Assembly (NCBI RefSeq): GCF_000237925.1
Contig: NC_031502.1
Location: 4,732,458 to 4,796,457, forward strand
DNA length: 64,000 nucleotides
Direction of reading: 5' to 3'
DNA from: Schistosoma mansoni
Lineage: Eukaryota; Platyhelminthes; Trematoda; Strigeidida; Schistosomatidae
Positions 48,001 to 61,700 of the stretch are shown in pieces; the first letter of the stretch is position 1; every line of letters starts with the position of its first letter. Made by a program: the position numbers and the translations under genes. The notes below the pieces were generated by a model that did not search any database, was not told where the DNA came from, and worked only from the letters and a program-made list of their open reading frames with translations.

Positions 48001-51000
48001 CAATGTTAAACCACTGATATTTCTACAAGAAATATAAAACACAATTTTCGCTAACTCCATATACACATATACACTCACCATTGAGGTGTCATAATCACGC
48101 TCAGTACACGATTTAAATCCATGAATACTGTTTCTTCAGCATAAGCTATCCTATAATAAAATATTACATATGTATAGAAATTTTCTTAAATAAGAATAAA
48201 TTGTCGACTGAAGATTTATAATCATTAAATTAATCTAAGTGTTTAAAGATATTACCATACAACTAACTTCCTTTATGAATTTTAATAAAACAAGAATATA
48301 TATAAAGGACCATCTGAGCAATAGACAGTCTTCGTTTCCTGTTCATTGAATTGATAAATCAAAAGATTCACTCAATTGTCTCCCAACTTAATTTAGTCTA
48401 CCTACTTTGGTATCTAAATCACCTGTTACGATTCAAGCCTCATATAACAGGATAGCTTCGAACAGCTGAGTTAGAATCCAATGATCTACATTTCTAGCTT
48501 TCGTTAACTCATAACACAATGTACGATATCCACCCAATGTTAACGGGATCATAACAGTTTTAGTCCCGACAAAAAGAGTCTTTAAATTAAACTAAATATG
48601 AATTTGAATGATCAAATACTGACTGATATCTTTCAAATATTTCATAGGATGCCAAATTTTAAAATTCACGCAAATAGTAATGATAAATGACTTGTAAGGG
48701 TTTAGTTCACAGATAAATTATATGATATTTAACATGAGTCCCACGTAGAACTTATAACAAAATTCGGCCAACGGATGAAACAACAAATATAAAATCAATA
48801 CAACAAGCATTCACCATTGTTCAGCTACTTTTTCATATTCTGATTTCAAATGACTAATCCTAGCTGTCAGGTTCCCTTTAAGATGTGAATCTTCAGCCAA
48901 TTCATCCATTATTACTGTGACAAAACTGTGCGCAATCATACATGCACCATTTGCATTGGCTAACTGAAACAAATATTTAAAAAAGAAGTTAAATGATTAG
49001 AAGGAAATAACTGTTATAATGACAGTGAAGGTTAGTCTATTGAATCGTGAAGCTCGGGTAGAAAATAGCTGTGTCTTTGGGTGTACATTTGAACGGAATG
49101 AGAAACGTTTCTCTAGCATTTAGCATTGCTTTTAAATAAATTATTAATAAGTATTTCACTAAAATTTTAGGACTCATTCTAACTTAATATATTGTTATCG
49201 GAAAGTTTTTATCTGTAAATTCATTATTATTCAAACACATAAATATTGGTACAAGGAAGCACCAGATAAATATGCGCCTCACAAATCTCATTCGATTTGC
49301 TTGAGGGCTGTGATACTGCCCAGACTGAAGCAGGTGGTTTTCTTAAGGGACCACACCCCGAGCCTTTGACCTGAAGGTTTAGTCCACAAGGCAGTGGAGC
49401 ATCGTGAGGAGATGCAGTACCATGGTAGCCGGTGACCAAATAATTGGTTCATACGCCATTTGTTCCCTCACGATACTGAAGCCCATGTGCACCATTGGTT
49501 TGGAATCAGGGTTTTCCAACTCCCCTAGGTGGATCCTCTATATCCGCCAACTCGGTTAAAGCGCCGGACATTCGCTTTTCGTCCTCTCAATTTCGTAAAC
49601 AACACCCCCGCCACGAGAAGGCAGTGAGTAGGACTTCCCTGGCAGAGGCTATATATTTGCTGGCCATGTGAGAGCATTTCGAGAGGGAGAGCGGACTCTC
49701 CCCACTCTCGGCCGTACCAGGGCATCTGTAAAGAATTCTACTGATTCAAGAAATGGCAGTCAATTACTTAAAACTAATGAAAGGTCAAAGTGTTTGGACT
49801 TTCATCTATACTGATAATATCATATTGTACTCAACATGCAATACTACTTAAAGTAATCACTATCATTATTCATTTGTATTGGTCCTGCTTCGGTCTGGGC
49901 ACCCGAGCAGTAACACAGCCCACACATAAATCAAGTGACTTGTGTGGAGCGTACGTATTAGGCGCTCCTTGTACAAATATTTATGTGTTCAAATAAATAG
50001 ATAAATACATTTGTATTGGTTGTTTGAATCTTCCCATTGATATTTAGAACTGCAATTGATCAGTCTCTTTTGGAATATATGCATCCTGTGTGGATTGTCT
50101 CGATATTGCCACTGAACTAGTTAACTTATAAGCAGGAATGGATGGTGGCTAGCATTGGAATTTAGGACTTGTGAACTGGATATACTTGTATCCCAGAGTT
50201 GATGTGCACTCCCAGAGTCGAACCCAGTTCTGTTCGCTTCAGATGTCATCGCATTATTCACTTAACTACTGAGTCCAGATAACTACTGCCTCGTGCAATG
50301 GAGTAAGGTTTAACTGATATGTATTGATTATTTGAACCTTCCCAATGACTGCAGTTGATCAGTCTATTATTATTACTATTACTAACCACAGTGTTATAAG
50401 TTTGAAACTATTTCCATCTCATTTAAACCATTTATTATATCAAATATGACCCAGATTGACATAAGTCATTTTAGAATTTATTATTTAAAAATTTTTCCTA
50501 TCTGGTACACTGCCACTAGTACTCATACGACTATATTCCTAACGGTTCATCACCTCAAAAAGTGAATGAAAGTACAGAAGTCCTAGAGGTATTTTAAAAA
50601 TACCTGACATTTAGAAAGTGAAAAGTACATACCTATTTTTTTCTTCAAATCTACATTTATGTTATTTATGCTTAAGGTTCAGTGAGATAAACACAAACAA
50701 ACAGATAAATGTTACATATAGCTTGATGCATACATGTGCAACCAATGTCAACATCATTACCATGCATATCGTATAATTAAGCATAACGATCGAAATAATA
50801 ATAATAACAATAATAATAATAATAATACAGAAACATTGGAATTATCAATGAGTACTTACAATGTATTCTATATAGCATGGGAATTTCGATCTGTCTTGTA
50901 TGTAGGCTGCTCGGTACTTTTTAATATCATCTAATAACCAATGCACATGTAAGGTATAAAAAAATGATATACAACAAAATGAAATTATGTACACTGCCGT

Positions 51001-54000
51001 ATTAAACTATGCAAATATTATCCAGTTGGTGAGTAGTATGATTTGTGAAGCAACAACACAAAAGCTATGGTGCATTATTAAGTACTAACGTCGAAGTGGT
51101 AGTTTAGTAACTACTGACAATCATTGGATTGTACACTAAAACATTTCAAATTACTTAATGCCATTTAGGAAACTGAGTAGTGTATCATTTATTATACACT
51201 CAAGTGTGTGTATGTGTGACAAAACCAATGACATGAACATGTATGAACTAGGTTATAGTGATTTTATCATAAAAGTTATCATTATTATATCACAGGCACT
51301 AAAACAAAATAAGTATAATTGATTTCATTGTACAATAAAAATATACTTAGCCGACGGACCAATCAGATTCAAGACAGAGGTAGTTGGATTTTTGAGCGAG
51401 ATTCAGAACGTATTGATGAATAGATCATATCTGGTTGAAGCTTAAGTAAAATCTACCAACATATGGTCGCTGAGACGCTTAGAGTTGATAACATGCAAAG
51501 ACAAAAAAAATATAGTAACTACCGTTTATGATTTTTTGAAGGTAACTCCAAAGTTCTTAATACTTAAAAACAAAGAGCTGACCACATAGGTATTCACCCA
51601 TATGGCTACAATAGTCTTTACTGTAACTACGAATTCTGATCCTAACCGAAACTTCTAAAACTAGCCCAGTAATAATAACAATAATAATGAGTATTGACGA
51701 TTTTCAGGGTAATTAATGTAAATCCTACAAGCTACTGCAACTCAACTGTCATAATCAAACTGTAGTTTTCTTTGAGAATTAATTCAATGTGAAACCATTC
51801 GAGAAAGAAAAATAGCTAAAACGACCCTAAAAACAGTTGATTTGTGTTTACTTACACTACAAAACATCATAAATGACTTCGACTTCAAACAAACGGAGCA
51901 TTTAATTTAGCATTTCAATTATTATGAAAAAATAAATAACTTGATTTAACCTAATCTGAAGAATGAATAACATCTCTAACTATGACAGTGAATGGCTTAT
52001 ATATTCAGATATTACATGGAACATTAGTTCGCCGCTTAAGGTTGAACGTAAATCTTGTTTAAAAAATACCATCTAGTACATTCACTTCATGAATAGATCA
52101 ATGTTAGGCCACCATTGAAAACCTGTAAGCACTGGACGGCCGTCTTGTCCTGGCTTCAAGATAGATTTCTTGGAGTTCTAGTGAGAGTTCAACCGTGTCT
52201 GTTGTAAGGTAGTTACTCACTGGAAACAATGATGGACAGTCGCGCAATATCGTGGATTGGTTGGAGTTAGACATTAACACTGTAGGATGGCGGCTTGGTG
52301 GTCTAGAGGTTAAGCGTTGGCGTGGAAATCGCGGATGCGCACTACTGAGGAGTCCCATACTGGGACGAAACAGCCGTTTAGTGCTTCCACATTTTCAATG
52401 GTGGTCTAACATTGATTCATTCATGATATCAATTGAACTTCAACAATCTCCACAACCCTATACTGATAAAGTAAGAATTTACTACAGATCGCTATCGAAC
52501 AACTAACAGTAAATAAGGTAATTAAGCAAATGAACAAAATCCTTACCATCGTAATCTTTCACGAAAAGCGCCATCTCTTCAACACATTGAGTAAAAAATT
52601 GTTCTCTTACAGCATTTCCCAGATAATGTAATAAATTACCTTTACCAATCTATACAAAATTAAGTTTAAGAAAAACAACATGCAAATCAAGTGAAGAAGT
52701 TTTTCTTCCCAATAAGATCATTGCGGCACAGTATACAAATATCAATAAATATTACTTTAGAGTATAGAACGTTTACCCATCAACTGATATTATGAACAAA
52801 TCCAATTTAGTCGAAGAAAATTACTGAACAATATTGTGGATTAAAACGCAGTTTGTTCTATATTTCAAGCTTCTGAGGGATCTGAAAGATCATCCACAAT
52901 TTTAGTGAAAGACCATTAGGTGGCTATTCTGTAGGTGAGACTCAAAGGTGATTAGTCGGTGTTCTAGACAGATGGGTGGATAGTCAGAAATATGCGACTT
53001 GAAATAGATACTTTTCTTGGCTCTTATATTTATCATAATATTACATAATATACGATTTGCTCGGGAATACTCGGTGTTCTCAATCGGTCTTTGGTTGAAG
53101 TGTGAGAAGTAGTTCAGTGGTTGGGTTGATAGTCTCAAGAGAATAAGATAAGCCTAACACAATAGGATCGGTTCCTGCCCAGACCACCTGGACATCACAA
53201 AAGCGGCGCTTTGTTATGCTTTAGCTTGTGAAGACATGGCGCTGATATTGTAGTGATCAACATCTTTTGTTTTGAATTAGAAATGAAGCATGACTGTCTA
53301 ATACTCTGTGTTACTGCAACTGTATAGCAATTGATGGCCTCAAATCTTTTCACTGACCTCAACTAATTCTGAGATAATCACAAGTAATAAAATGAGGAGA
53401 CCGATAGTCGACCTGAGTTATTTCGATAGATGAAGACAAGTCAGTTGACAAATTCCCATCCCGTATTACCTCCAAATGTATTTATCACTTTACATGTTTA
53501 TGTTACGGCATTTACATTAGAACGGAAAACAGGGGTTCTTGTTCGCATCCAGGGGCACATTTCACAAAAAATTGGGATTAAAAGGTCAATATTCTTTTCA
53601 TGCTGCCATTGCCCATCATTTTTTTGACAGCGGATAAGATGTTGATCTAAAATAAATCGACATAATTTATAGTTGGACAACTTCGAATATGCTTGGTGGC
53701 CGTGGCTACAAAAAACTGAAACTGGACCTACTTATTTAAAAGGATACGGTTGCAAGTCATTCACTAAGTAACAAATCCTGGGTCATTTTTGAGCTTTACC
53801 AATCTTAATCTGTTAATCTATCCAGTTTTATGGCTATTATTGCGTAACTTTGATATAAACTTTTATTCTTTAGAAACATGTCTTCATGTGTGTTAAAATT
53901 TTCTTCTAAAATTCTCAGTTAGTAATATATAAACATTTATCTCCTATACCAATTTAGTGTTCTATAACAGTTGGTATCATTCTGCTACTCATCCTCAATA

Positions 54001-57000
54001 TGACATAAAGTATGTACATCAGTTAGAAATAATCGATACTTTTGTTTTTAAGCTGTAAGCCGCTGAAGAGAAACCACATGAAGTGAATGAATTCATCTTA
54101 TTCTGATACGCTCTTTGTTTTTGCTTAGATCAAACAGGAAATCTTGTATTTTGACACATATTCATTACAAAAGAGACACTGAATTTAAGTTAGACGATTA
54201 ATGTTTTTACAGTTACAGATCATGAACAATGAATAGAAATCCGTCGATCAATTTCAAAGCATATTCATACACTTTGGTAGCAATTCATTGGTTGTTTATA
54301 GTTTCCTTTTAAAAAAAACATGTGAAGATTCTTGGAAACCAATGTCTAAGTGGATTTTAGTAATACCAAATTTACAAAGACGTTAGTCAATCACGACCAA
54401 CGTAAAATCTGGTACAATGTTGCCATACACCACATTAATCCAATGAGATGAAGTTAAAGAGATGAATAGTAAAGAAGCAATGATAAAGACTTAACATTGA
54501 GAATATGGCTCAAGAAGAAAAGATGTAAATGTATGTGTAAAAGAATACTGGGATTGAGCATATAAAGGGAGATAAAGAGTTGTAAAATAGTGGTTGGAGG
54601 TAGTTGGCAGGAGACCCTAGTTGACACAGATTTCGTTTTATTCGGCACTCGTCAGCAAGGCATGTCTGTGATCTTGAGGAAATGGATGCTCTCTGGAGGA
54701 TTCGACAATTTTTCCCCAGCTTCACGGTGAAGGGCGTTACTACTGAAATAGTGAGGCCACGGCTGACCTCCTGCAGGACTGAGGTGTATTTACAATTGAC
54801 TGGTCACTGAGTGGTGACTAATATCACATATGCCAGGTCAAGTCATTCGAACCCACACTATGACATTTGTTACTGATTCATAGCCATATTATGAAGATAT
54901 ACATAAAATTCCATTTACTGATAGTTCCTAATACTTATTAAGTAATAACAGCAATAATAATAGCAACTTACCATTTCATTGATAGGTGTCATGACTAATA
55001 CAGGCAAATCAGTAAAATAATTAGAAGACCCATCTAATTCGGGACCGGTTGAACGTTGCCAATCCTAAATCAATTAAACATGATACGCAACACGAGTGAA
55101 AAGCTTATCAATAATGTTTTAGAGGTTAGATTCAATTTTTAATAAAATAGTTTTCTTTTAAGAAAAATAGACAACAGATCGACACCACAGTTTTAACTAG
55201 ACTATTTTTGATAAGTCCAAGGTCTCTCTCAAAAATAACTATAAAGTTATGCTAAATCGATTTTCTGACGAAAAAATCGAACAGATAACACAGCGAGATG
55301 AAGACTTACAACACAAATATTTATAGTTCCAAAACTTTTATGATACGGCTTTATGTATCCAAATTGAAATGATAATGAACTAGTAAATGGAATGAATAAA
55401 AACAACGTAGATAGCTTCAACTGAATTTGTATTGTGACACATTACCGCTTAATCTAGCCGTTAAATCATTGAAAAAACAAAAAGGGCAAAAGGTCTAATC
55501 CTCATTTCAACCGACGATGGTAAATGAGGAAAAACGTAGGTATTTATATATTTTATATGATATCATTGAAAACCAGTCTTTCGAAACCCGGGTTTTATGG
55601 CGTCTGATTCAACGGTGTTTGTGAGGTTGAAAACTAAAAAATGGCGATTCTTGAAGAATATCCATTTTCTGACTGATTTAGATTCAGTTTTTGGAAAATA
55701 AAAGATTTTTAAGCGAACGTAAATAATCATTTGTATTAACTGTGATCGGTGTTTACTAAACTTGATCAATAAATATAGAAAATAAACCGAAATAATAAGC
55801 TAATTTCTGAAACTAGAATGGATGAGAAAGATGAAAGTTCATAAACGACAATCACATTCAATTATGAATAAAAATACAAACAAATTAGCAATGAAAAACT
55901 TACAGAAGTATCCTTTAAGAGTGAATTTGCTAACCATGATTTAAGTCGTTCAATCGTCTTTGAAACATACCTATTGAAAAAGTGAAAAGGAAAACAATAT
56001 TCAACAAGGATTATATTATCATTGGATTTGAAGTACTCGGTAGTTATAAAGCTGGATAGAATTTCGATTAGTTGAAATGTGGGTATCCAGAGTGTACTGG
56101 CCCGATAGAACCATTTTATCACAAGCTCTTATAGAATAGATGGACCGTAGCTAGAAGTGGTAATCAAGACACGCGTTTTGTCCTATTTAGGACTCGTTAC
56201 CTGGATGTACCTGAATCCTAGTGTTGACGGCCCCTCCTAGATTCCGATCCGGTACTTTCTCTTCTAATGCCGAACTTATCTACACAGGCAATCGACGAGT
56301 CTCAGAGACAAATGTGTATCATGGATTTCACTGGCAGATATAATTCATTCATGTCATTCAACAAGGATATTCAATAAATAATTTTTCCCACAAAATTCCA
56401 AGACAGAATAAGCAGTATCAGAATAGGTGATTATCGCATAATTGGTGCATATAGCACACAACGGAAGAATTTTATACGAACTTCTTGACAAATGTAAATC
56501 TTGTTCTATTGAATTAGTACCAATACAGTAGTTGTACTTAACGAAGGAAGAAATGAAATCCTACCGTCTACGATATCGAGTGTTTAGTACTGAAAGACAA
56601 ACAACCTGAACAGATTTATATGAAGGTTGGATAATAGCTGTCAGTGGAATGTAGAACGCACCCCTCACATATGACACGGAAGAGACAATGAAAGATGGTC
56701 ACATAATCTCACGAATTGGCTGGAATTAAACTTATATGCCAACGAATTGAGGTCCAGTTGGTTTAGTGTTAAGTGTTCGCGTGGGCGACTGAGGATGTCA
56801 GGTTCGATCCCTGTGGAACGGTCGTGAATGTTCCCAGGAGTTGCTTAACTTAGATCGGTTCGTGCTCTCAATAAAGAGAACAAGATTATTAGTGAAGTTA
56901 TAGATCATTTAATTTACAATCATACTAAAAACTTACTGTTTTCGAAGTGAATTTAATTTTTCATCAGGTAACAAATTAATTGGATGTCTTAAATTCAGTC

Positions 57001-58697
57001 GATTAAAGTCAATATTCATAAAAGGATTCTTCATGAATTCTTCAGTACTAAAAATAAATTTTATCACGATGATATAGATCAAAGTAACTTACTGATAAGA
57101 ATTTATCCAACCAAGTAGTTGTACAATCTCCGTGTCAGACAGACCCTCAAGCACTAAACTTTCAACCTGTGTGTATAGATTAAAACATAATGTATATTAT
57201 TATGGTTTAAACTTACATGCATTCCGATAGCTTCATGATACATTTCAACAAATCGGTCAAATATAGCATAATCTGCTGGAAAATATGTTGGACATATATT
57301 CTGGAAAACGTAAATAAATGAACATTTACGGAATAAATATTAATAAGATATTTATGTTTTTATTACAATGATATTGTTTAGAAAAAATACCTGTAAACAT
57401 TTCAATCAATATATACACGATTTATTTGAAGCGAATTGTGAAAGTTCTCTAAATTATTCGGTACTATTCGTTATAAATTGATCTCAATCGGGATAACATT
57501 TAAAGTCGTCGACACCAAACGAAATGGATAATCGTCGGGTTATATCGTGAATTATTTGAAGTTGGGATCAAATATCACAGTGGTTTTAAGTTTGGAGGTT
57601 CACTGAGATCTAAATTTACTTAGTTCGACCTCTGGAGAATTCAAGGGGGTGTAAAGGTAAGGAGTTCTATTAAAGAACCAAACAGTTTTCCAGTGCTCCT
57701 GGTTTTTAATGGCACCCTAAATATGTTCAATCTGGAACGTATACTAGTGACATAAGTGGTTTTTTCAGCAAATAAAGGAACTAAGCGACCAGGTGTGTGA
57801 TTTTATTCATGAAAGTTACTGTATCGCGACGATTGGCTTGGATTTTCAAGAGTGACTGCTTGGGAGTTTCTAGCTAGATTCGCCTTACCTAATCATCAAA
57901 CGTAACTGTCTGTGGTTCCGCTTTGCTTCCTAAAAGTAAACTAGTCATGAGGAGATGACACTAAAAAGGTGTTTCGATGATAACACACGAAATTAAAGGG
58001 AAAATTAAAAGCGTGAACTCTAATGGGATGTTATAGACAGTCGAAACACAGATACGATTAGTGTACTGTAATAAATCGGATTGGAGGTGTTTTGGGGAGA
58101 ATGAGATTGGCATACCTTAGTCAGTGTGATGACTGTAGTTCATGTATTTATAAGACAGATTCGTATATGATAACAATGCTTATTCACATCCTTCAAATAA
58201 TAAATGGAATGTTTGTGATAACGATTAGCATCCTTATACTCACTGAAAAGAATACTTCAATAGGTATTTATGGTTCATTCATGTACATGGGTCATAATTT
58301 ATGGAACCGATTAGAAATGATATTGACGTAAAACAAAGTATATAAGACTGCAAAAATCAAACTAATTTTGTAGCCAAGGTCACTAAGTTTCTGATTTCAG
58401 ATTGTACAGAGAAAAGAATCACTACAGGATTGACAGATGAAATAGATATGTTCTTGTTTACATCATTCTTACGTCTATTCAGGATAGAATTAGCCTTGAA
58501 ATGTTCATTTTTCACATTTATATTAGAAATATGATCATATGTGTTTTATTGTTCAACACAGATCAGAGTAAAGATTTATCTGGGAATTTTTTGGTGAATG
58601 TGCTATACAATCAATATCTATTTTATTATTATTTACCATAGCAATAATTACATAGATCAGATGAGATTTACATTTGGTGATATATTTTAATGTTAGA

Positions 58698-58737
<40 letters not shown>

Positions 58738-61700
58738 TTATTTTAGAGATAGTAATTGATTCAGGCAGTTATAGGCAACATAAAGTCTAACACATACTTG
58801 CAGCGACTCAAGCAGCTATAATACAACATTAGTGCCGTGGGATGAGATCATCAAGACAAATAATAGAGCAGCAGTAGTAGAGATAGTATCGAAAGTAATA
58901 GAAAACATTAGACAGGGACAGTATGGTTTGAGAAGGAAATATAAAGGAAGATAAAGACTGGATGAATCTGCACAATTTTGACCGACTCTGAGCCATATCA
59001 CCCCAACACCTTCAACTACTGATCGCAGTTACTGAGAGGTCCCCAACCAAGTAATTCTCACCTACCCAAAACTATTCAGTCCAACAGATCATGCCTTCAT
59101 GGAGTAATACCACGGAAATCAGTAAATAGTAAACGATGAATCAGAAATACACAACCAGGTTCGATGTGAAAATAATATCGCTTCAAAAATTGGCAGCATT
59201 GGGACTTGATTGGTAGAATCTAATCAGTACTAAAGACTATGTAACATGATATTAGTCATTGATCCGTGACGAACCTATGCAAATCTGTTAGTCCTACCAA
59301 AATCTCGCAGAGTGTATCAGCTTCCTTGAGATTGAAGATACCCTTTTCTAACGAGTTTGAATTAATAATGGACAGAATATAACAGACTATTTTGAAATTA
59401 CAGAAAATAATCCATTATACAATACAACAAAAATGCATTTACTCACTTTTGCTATTTTCAAATCTGCTAGCGTATGCTGTCTAATGGCTTCATTGTGTCG
59501 AACTAATTTATTTTTATCATTTTCATTGTCTAGTGCGCTTCCAAACACCCTATTTATGTTAAAATAGATTTAAAATATCTGTAAAGTATCCTGTTGAAAA
59601 ATGACGAAGAACTGGAAGAAAATAGTATTGACAATTATAAAGAGTTGGCTTATCCAAAAATAACATAGCCGACTGATCATTCCATAAGTCCTCAATCACG
59701 GGTGTGACCGGGTAACCAGTTGCCCAGTTGGAGACAGGGTACAAGGTCAAGATGGCAAGCCAATTCATGAGGCATTAAATCCCCGTCAACTGAGGTAGTT
59801 GGGACATGTGTTACGTCATCTTTAACTACCTACCTCGACGGAAGATTTTGTTTGATGCAAAAGTAGGCTCGAAGAGAGCTAGGGGTGACTAAACTAAAGC
59901 ATGTCACTGTTCCATTAGTTCAGTGGCAACCGGACCAAGTCATATTGACAGATGTGAACCACCCGGTTGGAGTCCGTATGATTATCGTACCCAGTGGTTA
60001 GAGGCTGAATGACACGGTCCAAAATCATTTGTGATGGCGTAGATGTGTCTATTCTGTTTTTCCCTAGATTCTAAGTTTCTAGATCTCTTTTAATGTTTCC
60101 TATTTCACTAATTAATATTTCCTTGAATCGCATTTCCGGTACCTAATCTTTTCTATTACCACTGATACTGTCACTATCTATACTACTCTAAGGTTCGCCC
60201 TAACCATTTCATCTCGTTGAGCTAGTAAAGAATGGCAACATGAACCAATGTGCACACGTATTAGATTCTATGTTGCGTCCGATTAAATGGTCCAGAGTCT
60301 ATTCAACAGGAAGCAACCAATGATATATCGCCTAGACCTAACTGCTGTCTGAATTCTAGGAAGTCTTTCCAATGCATCTGCCTAGATAACTTAATAACTA
60401 CACAGCTGAGGTAGTGCGGATTCGAACTTCTGAAAATATGTCCGTTTTAACAATGTTGCAGATATTTATAAGAATTTGAATTTCCCTACTGTTGACATTT
60501 AGGACTATAGTTAACCAACCTTCATTGTTGTGTACCTTCAGTAAATTGTCTCGATATTGTCATTTAGCCACAAGTTTTAGTAAATTCGGATTGTGGCTAG
60601 CGAAGGGATCCAAAACATCCATTTTTCCTTTTCTGAGATTTTAGCCGGATGCACCTGGATCAGAGTGTGAACGTTGTTACCAAAATGTGAATCTAAGCAG
60701 TAATGCCAAAATACACATTCAATGAGGCCATATAACGATAGAGGTTTGTAAAATTCAGCTCAGAACCTCACAACAGGTGAGTATATGATCTCAAAAAATA
60801 AGTAAAAACCGCCAAACAAGTAATACAGGCCATTATAACTTAATACTCTGATGCAAAACATTTGAGTATTTAAGGTGAATTGGTACTGAGTCTGATGGTT
60901 TCTGTAAAAACGTCAAGACTGAGATCCAGGTGCTTCGGCCGATGAGATCTAACAAAGATTAAATGTGCATTTTGGATTTAAATGTTAGCAACTAATGCCC
61001 CCAAATGCCCTGGTACGGCCGAGAGTGGGGAAAGTCCGCTCTCCCTCTCCAAATGCTCTCACATGGCCACGCGTATATAGCCTCTGCCAGGGAAGTCCTA
61101 CTCACTGCCTTCTCGTGGCACTACTGTTGTTTACGAAAGTGAGAGAACGAAAAGCGAATGTCCGGCGCCTTAATCGGGTTGGTGGACACGGAAAGTCCAC
61201 CTAGTGGAGTCGAAAAACCCTCATTCCAAACCAATGGTGCACATGAGCTCCAGTATCCTGAGGGAACAAATGGCGTATGAACCAATTGTTAATCACCGGC
61301 TACCATGGGACTGCATCTCCTAATGTTGCCTCGCTGCCTCGCGAATTAGAACTGTAGATCAGGCATCGGAGTGTGGCCCCCTAAGAAAGCCACCTGCTTC
61401 AGTTTGGGCACCTGGGCAGTATCACAGCCCCCATACAAATTAAATGAGATTTATGTGGCGCATATGTATCTGAACAACGGATGGTGTACTTGCGCACTGA
61501 ACTATTCATAATACAAATCAATCGGTGAAAACACTGGGTGCAATGCTGGAGTAAATATTAAAGTGGTCTATATTCCAACAGATTGATCAATTCAGTCATT
61601 AAAACTGATAGTAATGAGAATTGATGAATTTATCAAAACCCCATGAAATTAATTTAACCCACTTATTTTTTATAGCATTAAATATACTGTCGAATAACAG

